A stretch of DNA of 64,000 nt. Origin: Termitomyces sp. T153 (lineage: Eukaryota > Basidiomycota > Agaricomycetes > Agaricales > Lyophyllaceae). A program made the position numbers and the translations under genes. The notes beneath the pieces are model-generated. The model saw only the letters and a program-made list of their open reading frames with translations, had not been told where the DNA came from and searched no databases. Every line of letters begins with the position of its first letter. The first letter of the stretch is position 1. Where the stretch lies: assembly GCA_018296165.2 (NCBI GenBank), contig JACKQL020000013.1, positions 1-64,000 of the forward strand, given 5' to 3'. Positions 57,174-64,000 of this stretch are shown here, in pieces.

Positions 57174-58370
57174 TTGCAGAGTTCTATATTGCAGCCTGCC
57201 AACTCAAACACCCTCTCAGAGGCTCTGGCCCCACAGGACAAAGCCTGGACCTGCCTGCTACACCTAGAAAACCAGGTGCAACTAACACAATCATCCCTTA
57301 CCCACTACACAACCAAACTCTCCACCCTCCATCATACCACAGACCACATCTCCCAATCACTCTAGGCATTGCTTGAGCACCTACCCTCTGTCTCCACACC
57401 TCCCCCAGTCACAGAACCAACCCCAACTGCCCCTATACTCACTTCAACAGCTCTGTTGACCCTATGACTGCAGATTCTGTGCCCTGCGCTCCCAGACACA
57501 TATGATGGTGCTTGTTCTGGCAGGGAATATTTCCTCCAATTTTGCCTCACCTACATCCACCTTGGCAGGAATGCCTTTGACTCTGATGCACTGAAGATAG
57601 CCTGGGTATTGTCATACATGAAGACCGGACATGCCTCCACCTATGCATTGCAAGTTTTCAGGTGCTCTGGAGGTGTTAAAAGTTTCCTAGACTGGGCTGC
57701 CTTTGAGAAGGACTTCTGGGCAGAGTTTTTCCCACTTGACCCTGCCAAAACTGCTGCCTTGATGTTATGTGACAGGGAGCAATATGGGCAAGGGAAGCAA
57801 ATGCTGGATGAGTACATTGACTTCTTCTGGGTGCTGATGCCTCACATTCTGGGATGGCCTGCACTCTGCACTAGTAGAATGCATTAACAACCTTGTGGAG
57901 GGCCGCTCAGACAACAAGAGGATTGCTTTATGGTACAAGTTAGCCCAGAATCAGTGGCAGCTCATGGAGATTTGGCAGGAGCTCTGCCACATGCATCCCA
58001 TACAGCACCTTGTGCTAGTCACCAGCCTCTGGTACACTGCACCTGCTTGCCGAATGCTTGCTCCCACTCCAGCCATCCCTGTACTGTGTCCCCTGCCACT
58101 GGGCATCTCCATGGATGTGGATGCAGCCCAACAGCTCCATGCTGTGCTACTATTGTGCTGGAGATGTCAGAAGCCCAGGCACTTTGCATGACACTGCTCC
58201 TTAAGTCTGGAGGTACGTTACTTCTCTACAGTAGAGCAGGAGGAACTCCTCCTGCAACTGTTGGCCACAAGGGATGTTGCCAGACAAGTCAACACCAGAG
58301 TTGACCCTGGAGGAGATCAGTGCTTGCACATCACCCCTGAAATTGGAGGAGGATTTTGAGTCAAGCAACA
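57174..58370 (+). pseudogene. Gypsy gag with disrupted zinc knuckle
   Basis: Capsid part with GREYFLQFCLTYIHLG, then FDSDALKIAWVLSYMKTG and FEKDFWAEFFPLDP, typical of Gypsy gag. The knuckle reads CWRCQKPRHFA followed by a stop and HC, so the residue before the last Cys (probably Arg, CGA to TGA) is a stop codon. Several other stops lie upstream at about 57362 and 57467. This protein would form the particle shell and bind RNA. Confidence 0.8.
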
Positions 58371-58629
58371 GATGAGGTGTATGCCTCCATTGCTGGGTAC
58401 TAACAGGTTCTCATGTCTGTTGCTAGAAAATGAAATTGCTTTTCCTGATGCTCCTCATTCTAAGACAGAAGAACCTCAACATCCCTCTCCAAACATATAA
58501 ATACCAACTCCAGAGCCCCAGCCAAGTCCCCCAACACTAGCTAGGGTCCACCAGCACTGCTCTGCCTGGGTGTGCCAAATGCCCTGACAGTATGTAGTAG
58601 CTTCAAGCCCATCTGCCAGCTCCTTACAT

Positions 58630-59045
58630 CTTGATGTAGAGATTGAGACCACAGACACCCAGCAAGCTTGCAGAGTCACTGCTCTCCTAGATAGCAGAGC
58701 AATGGGACTGTTCCTGGACTTAGATTTGTCAAGTGCCATGGCCTGACCATGCAGCCACTTCTCAAGCCCATTTCAGTCTTCAACATTGATGGAACACCTA
58801 ATAAAGCAGGTGCTATCAGCTCCATCTTTGACTTTGTCCTCTGCTATCAAAATCATGCAGAGCATGCAGTCTTTGCTGTTACCAGTTTGAGCAAACAGAA
58901 CATGATCCTTGGTTTTACATGGCTCCAGAAGCACAACCCCAAAGTAGATTGGGCCAAAGGTGAGGTGACAATGAGCCAGTGCTCTCAGAGGTGCTCTGCC
59001 TGCACCACAGAGGCCAAGAAAGAATGCTGGGCTCAGGTTTGAGAG
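58630..59045 (+). pseudogene. Gypsy aspartic protease with altered active site
   Basis: The motif reads ALLDSRAMGLFLD (58673-58712), where ALLDSGAT-type is expected, so the catalytic loop Gly is Arg. Downstream VFNIDGTPNKAG, then MILGFTWLQKHNP (the IL-G block) are conserved. A stop separates the active site from the rest. Confidence 0.8.
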
Positions 59046-59419
59046 TGTGCAGCCATCTATGCATGCCATGCTGGCCCTTTCCCCTTCTCTCATCTTGACC
59101 TCCTGGATCCTCTACTCCTGGCATTCCCCCATAGAGAGGCCCTCTATGAGGATGACCAGAGTAGCAGCAGAGCCTCAGAGGAGGAACACAGAGGGGAGTT
59201 TGGTGGCACATTTAACTCAGAGTTCCTGAACAAAGCAGTAAAGGTGGGGGACCAGATTTATGCCACCACCTTACATTTGCTGCCCTCTACCATGGAGATT
59301 TGGACAAGCCAGACCACATCCCAGTGACTGGCTCAGGTGTTTGCTGCTAACTCTGCACCCTGGGAGTTCTAGAACATTGTACCCCTCTACCTCCATGCAT
59401 TCAAGGATGTGTTCTCCTA

Positions 59420-60390
59420 AGCCTTATTTGACTCACTTCCAGAGTGCAAGCAGTGGAACCATGCTATTGAACTATTGCTGGACTTCACACCCTCCAGCTG
59501 TAAGCTCTATCCACTAGTGCCCAAGGAGCAGGACAAACTCAATGCCTTCCTACAAGAGAACCTAGACTCTAGTCACATACACTCCTCAAAATCTCCAATG
59601 GCTTCTCTGGTCTTCTTCATCAAGAAGAAAGATGGCTTGCTCTGACTGGTCCAGGACTACTGGATTTTCAATGCCATGACCATGCAGAACTGCTACTCCC
59701 TCCCGCTCATCTCCAATCTCATCAACAACTTCTGGAGTGTGCAGTACTTTACCAAACTGAATGTCTGGTGGGGCTACAACAATGTGTGCATCCAGAAGGG
59801 AGACAAGTGGAAGGCTGCCTTCCAGACCAATTGGGGATTGTTTGAACCTCCTGTCATGTTCTTTGGACCCACTAATAGCCCAGCCACCTTCCAAACAATG
59901 ATGAACAACATCTTCCAAGACCTCATTGCCAAAGGTGTAGTGTGCATATACTTCAACAACATCTTCATCTACACCAAAACACTGAAAGAGCACTGCCAGA
60001 TCATGTGCCTCATCTTGGAAAATCTCCACCAGCACCAGCTATACCTCAAACCAGAGAAGTGCAAGTTTTAACAGACCCAGATTGAGTATCTGGGCCTGAT
60101 CATCTCACACAGAATGGCAGAGATGGATCTAGTGAAGGTGATGGGTGTTGCAGAATGGCTGGAGCCCAACAATAAGAAGGAGGTGCAGGCCTTCCTAGGC
60201 TTTGCAAACTTCTACTGGAGGTCCATCCAGGACTTCTCACATCATGCCTGCCTGCTATTTGACCTCATGGAGAAAGATGTCACATGGAGTTGGGGGACTC
60301 CAGAGCAGATGGCTTTCAGCACTCTCAAGCATGCAGTTACCTCTGGACCCATTCTCCTCTTCCTGGACAACAACTCTCCCTTCTAAGTCA
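59420..60390 (+). pseudogene. Gypsy reverse transcriptase with both catalytic Asp lost
   Basis: Recognisable blocks are YCWIFNAMTMQNCYSLPL-like, FTKLNVWWGYNNVCI and MFFGPTNSPATFQTMMN. The catalytic YxDD box reads IYFNNIFIYT (59947-59976), with both Asp changed to Asn (GAY to AAC). The 60114-60386 piece (EVQAFLGFANFYW) is the RT tail leading to RNase H. Stops at about 59643 and 60069 also break it. Confidence 0.9.
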
Positions 60391-60700
60391 AAGCCGATAG
60401 CTCTGACTTTGCCACTGAGGCAGTTTTCTCATAACAGTCCCCAGAAGATGGAAAGTGGCATCCAGTGGCCTTTTACTCCAAGTGCCTGAATGTGGTGGAG
60501 CATAACTACAAGATCCATGACAAGGAGATGCTGGCCATCATCTAGTCATTTGAAGAATGGTGGCACCTAGAAGGTGCATGGCACAAGTTTGAGGTCTGGA
60601 CTGATCACAAGAACCTCAAGTACTTCTAGACAGCCAAGAAACTCAATTGCCAACAAGCCCAATAGTCCCTCTACCTAACCAACTTTGACTTCTCACTGCA
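60390..60700 (+). pseudogene. Gypsy RNase H
   Basis: KADSSDFATEAVFS with the catalytic Asp, then a stop where Gln (CAA) is expected (60433-60435), [20 protein letters not shown] with a stop at a Trp codon, then SFEEWWHLEGAWHKF and VWTDHKNLKYF. The comparison with the same domain at 20545-20830 shows these stops are secondary. Confidence 0.82.
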
Positions 60701-61059
60701 CCACAAGCTCAGCTGGAGCATGGAAAAACCAGATACCCTATTCCAGAGAGCAGACCATGGCACTGGAAAGGAGGACAGTAGCAACATTGTGCTCCTCCAG
60801 CTCAAATTGTTTGCAGTCTGAGCCATGGAAGGTCTAGCTATTGAGGGAGCAGAAGTAGACATCCTCTGAGACATCCAGTGGGGCAACCAGAATGGTCAGC
60901 AGGAGGAACTCATTGCTCAGGCAGCCAGGGCATTGAAATTGAGGTGTACTATGGGTGCCAAATCAGTTCGCACAGATGAATGGACTCTCCAAGATGGGAT
61001 CTTGACTTTTTGGGATTGTATCTATGTGCCCAATGTTTTGGAGCTCTACCAGAGGATTA

Positions 61060-61920
61060 TAGAGCAACACCACAACTTCTAGATTACTAGGCACCTTGGA
61101 CAATGGAAAATGCTAGAGCTGGTTACATGAAATTACTGGTGGCCCCAGATGTTCTGGTATATTGGGTCCTACACTAGTACATGCAATCTTTGCCTCCAGA
61201 TCAAGCCTCAGCACCACCTCCCTTCTGGACAGCTATACCTTCTACCCATCCCCACAGAGCAATGAAGTGTTGCCTCTATGGACTTTATTATAGAACTCCC
61301 TGACACTCACAGTTAAGACACTGTCATGGTAGTAGTGGACCTGTATGGCAAATGAGTGCACTTCATTCTGACTCACACCACCTGCTCTGCCATGGGCACT
61401 ATGAACTTGTACCAGAGAAATGTCTGGAAGCCCCATGGCCTCTCCAATGCCTATGTCTCTGATCAGGGCTTGCAGTTTGTAGCAGACTTCACCAGGAAGC
61501 TCTACCGACTACTTGGCATGAAGCTCCACACCTCCACCACCTACCACTTGCAGTCTGATGGCCAGACCAAACATATAAACCAGGAGTTGGAGCAGTATCT
61601 CTGCCTCTTTTGCAACAAATGCCAGGATGATTGGAATGAACTCCTTCCTGATACAGAGTTCCAGTACAACAACCACATCTATGTGTCCACTCAAGTCTCC
61701 CCCTTCTTTCTCAACACTGGATGGAACCTGCACATGGGTTTTGAACCCCAGGCCCAGCCCTTGGAGAATGAAGCAGTAAACAAGTTTGTGAACCAGATAA
61801 AGAAGTCATAGGAGGAGGCCAAGGCAGCTCTTGCAAAGGCAAAGGATGACATGGCACAATACTACAACCACAGAAAGACCTTGGCACCCAAATACCAGCC
61901 CAGGAATTGAATCTACCTGA
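61060..61920 (+). pseudogene. Gypsy integrase
   Basis: The head has QHHNF and C-x2-C (CNLC, about 61180). The core reads ASMDFIIELPD (Asp), AYVSDQGLQFVADF (Asp) and LQSDGQTKHINQELEQY (Glu). All three acidic residues are visible, but stops at about 61081, 61315 and 61353 break the protein. Confidence 0.82.
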
Positions 61921-62139
61921 ATGCCTCCAATATTACAACTACCTGACCATTAAAAAAGCTCTTGCACTGCCAACTAGAACCTTTTACAGTGGAATGACAG
62001 GTAGGTCCCCTAGCCTATCAACTCTGGCTCCCCATGGAAATGCACCAGCTCCATCCAATGTTCAATGTGGTCAAGTTATCACCAGCCCCAAAGGACCCTA
62101 TTCCAAGGCAATGTCTGCCACTCCTGCCACCTCCAGTGG

Positions 62140-62330
62140 TAGTTGACAACAACAAGGAGTATGAAGTGGAAGAGATCCTGGATAGTCATCTATTCTGGCA
62201 ACAGCTACAGTACAAGGTGAAGTGGAAAGGTTACAGAATTGAGGACATCTCCTGGGAACCATGGGAGAACATGCATGCCTTGGGGCTTATCAGGGAGTTC
62301 CATTGGAAGCACCCAGATGCACTGCACACC
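62140..62330 (+). pseudogene. Chromodomain at the end of Gypsy pol
   Basis: KEYEVEEILDSHLFWQQLQ followed by YKVKWKGYRIEDISWEPWEN is a clear chromodomain with the aromatic cage positions (Y, W, W). In chromoviruses this domain targets integration to marked chromatin. It is the best conserved part of this element and is intact in frame here. Confidence 0.88.
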
Positions 62331-62411
62331 ATCCAAGGAATCTATCCCATCTCCCCAGTGGACCAGACAATCCAGAACTTTTTCTACTCCACACATCGAG
62401 ATGCCACATGC

Positions 62412-62425
62412 TAGAGGGGGGGTGA
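62412..62425 (+). other. Polypurine tract of the 6.1 kb Gypsy
   Basis: TAGAGGGGGGGTGA directly precedes the 3' LTR at 62426. The same tract (GAGGGGAGGTAA) sits next to the related LTR at 18978 on the minus strand. Confidence 0.8.
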
Positions 62426-62793
62426 TGTCAGGAAACTTCCATTTCTAACCTCCACAGCTTGTTCCAATGCCTCCACAGCTCACTCAATGTCTCCAGGGCT
62501 TGCTCCAGACCTCCAGAGATCTCTGGAGACCTGCAGAACTTTCCATATTACCTCATCAATCACTTCCCTAGGGTTAGGAGTAGCTCCAGTCTTCTGTACA
62601 GCCATTCCCATGCCTCTGCCACCTGCTGATGCACTGCACTGAGCAGCAGGGATCCTTAGATTTGTTCTCTTTGGATTCCCCTCTGCTAGGTGATCAGTTA
62701 CTGTTGTATTGTTGTCTACTTGCTAACATAATTTGGATTCCCCTCTGCTAGCTGCATGACTCTGAGCTGCCACTCCCAGAGGTTGCCCTTACA
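62426..62793 (+). repeat. 3' LTR of the 6.1 kb Gypsy
   Basis: 368 bp, TGTCAGGAAACTTCC...CCTTACA, aligned without gaps to 56712-57079. Confidence 0.95.
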
Positions 62794-62798
62794 TTACT

Positions 62799-63870
62799 AA
62801 TGGAATCTACCCCATTGACACAACATGGACCTATCCAGGTTGAAGGGTGGCAACATCAGGTGGTTAAAAAATAAAAGCATGCCATGGTGGTAGAAGAAAC
62901 CTCAGATTAAGAAGAAGATGAGGAGTATAGCCAAATGATGGATATCCAGATAGCACTCATGTGGAAAAAGTATCCAGAGGTTGTAAAGGACAGTACTAAA
63001 GCAAGGTTATGATTGTACATCAAAAAACACATCTAATCATTGGAATTACAAAGAGGAATGGTCCCTGTGAATGGGACCAACAAATATATTGCAGTTTATC
63101 TCAAAATCATGGACTTGGAAGCAAGAAGTTACTGTGATCACAAGTCAAGACAAGTACATTTGGCAACATTGATGCCTAATGACACTGAGCTGATCACAAC
63201 AATCCCTGCACAATGTGCAGAGTTGCCTCATTTGCAGGAGGCCATGAGCAATATCTTTGCTCCCCACCAGACAAGAGAGATGATTGAGCAGTTTACTGCT
63301 TGGCAAGCCTGGGCAATGCCAGTATAGGTTTGTGGGGCACCCAACCACACTGTTGTCAATTGTGGACACTGTAACCACAACACCTGTGGTGGTCAATCCA
63401 TCATCTGAGTATTTAGAGGAAGTCCACACTCCTCAAGTGAGAATCAAGGATGAATCCTTGACACCAGCAATCCAGATGAGGATACCCCTTGCCACCAATT
63501 TTCAAAACCAAGTGGGATATCAATGTATGTGAAACCAGGACATGAGAGTGCAAGGATACTCCTTGATAGATGTGATATTCAAAAGGATACTGCCAGTGGA
63601 CAAGATGTGGCAACAGTTTGTGAAGCAAAATGCACAGGCAGGTGGTGATCCAGGAGGAAGTGATGGCAGTAGTAGCCATTGAAAAGAGGACCACTACAGT
63701 AAAGGTGGTCAAAATGACCTTCCCTCAGGAGGACTGGGGCATGGAGGTAACAATGGTTGTTGGGATGGACAGAGTAAAGATGGCTGGGAGCCATCATACC
63801 CCCCACTTCAAATAGATGGACTGACACCTGCACAGCAAGTGCAAGCATTTTCAGTCATAGATCCTGCCTA
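62799..63870 (+). pseudogene. Right half of the gag-like ORF split by the 6.1 kb Gypsy
   Basis: Continues in frame from 56711: MESTPLTQHGPIQVEGWQ, a stop at about 62868, a Glu-rich part, then GMVPVNGTNKYIAVYLKI and LPHLQEAMSNIFAPHQ (63040-63327). A later stretch includes NHTVVNCGHCNHNTC, which could be a degenerate zinc knuckle. Stops become frequent after 63330. The rest to the window end (63870-64000) shows no gene. Confidence 0.45.
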
Positions 63871-64000
63871 AGGACAGAGTCAGACACCAGGAATAGTAGA
63901 GGCCACAAAGGCCTACACTGATAACATGCATTGTAGGCTGACCAGCATTATTGATGATGCAGTGGGCATCACATTATGACTACCAGACAGAGTGAAGATG

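Larger units (their letters stand above)
56712..62793 (+). mobile_element. 6.1 kb Ty3/Gypsy chromovirus-type element, complete structure, inactive
   Basis: LTRs at 56712-57079 and 62426-62793, both 368 bp, flanked by the perfect TSD TTACT (56707-56711 and 62794-62798). Order: gag, protease, RT, RNase H, integrase, chromodomain. All catalytic regions carry disabling changes and multiple stops. The element is the full-length relative of the fragment at 18978-21250. Confidence 0.95.

Overview
The window reads as nuclear DNA of a repeat-rich basidiomycete fungus, probably an Agaricomycete. The evidence is protein-coding genes cut by many 45-65 bp GT-AG introns, fungal versions of core eukaryotic proteins (ataxin-2/Pbp1, RNase H2A, Snu66/SART-1, complex I 9.5 kDa subunit, Rpf2), and abundant Copia, Gypsy and Tc1-type elements. 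The species cannot be named from this sequence.

Layout. 1-23.2 kb is a transposon field. A multi-exon gene of unknown function (1-7078) is split by a complete but dead Copia element (1113-6225, with LTRs, TSD, PBS and PPT). It is followed by a decayed minus-strand Gypsy (about 7.1-15.2 kb), a gag-like relic (16.6-17.8 kb), a second minus-strand Gypsy fragment that has lost its chromodomain (18.98-21.25 kb), and a Tc1/mariner relic inserted in it (21.25-22.6 kb). 23.7-42.4 kb is a compact, CpG-rich gene island with eight genes: Pbp1 (-), RNase H2 subunit A (+), Snu66 (-), complex I 9.5 kDa subunit (+), an atypical aquaporin (+), an unknown Ser/Pro-rich protein (+), a zinc-independent NADPH oxidoreductase (-) and Rpf2 (-). 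A CpG-poor repeat patch (about 33.6-35.7 kb) interrupts the island. 42.6-64 kb is repeats again: a Copia gag relic split by an 11.1 kb Gypsy (44279-55403, minus strand), then a 6.1 kb Gypsy (56712-62793, plus strand) inserted into an older gag-like ORF.

The island genes are housekeeping functions (mRNA metabolism, splicing, RNA:DNA hybrid removal, ribosome assembly, respiration, transport). They look like ordinary neighbours sharing short promoters and terminators, not a pathway. Pbp1 and RNase H2A start codons are 60 bp apart, and the RNase H2A and Snu66 stop codons are 8 bp apart.

Three observations stand out. (1) LTR pairs differ mainly by TG in one copy against CA in the other, the mark of an ancestral CpG decayed on opposite strands; together with near absence of CpG in the repeats this points to long-term cytosine methylation and deamination. 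(2) The 11.1 kb Gypsy carries an extra, decayed, roughly 1,090-codon ORF between integrase and the 3' LTR. (3) The aquaporin has NPC and NSA in place of both NPA boxes. No demonstrably new system was found, and no RNA genes or CRISPR arrays were seen.
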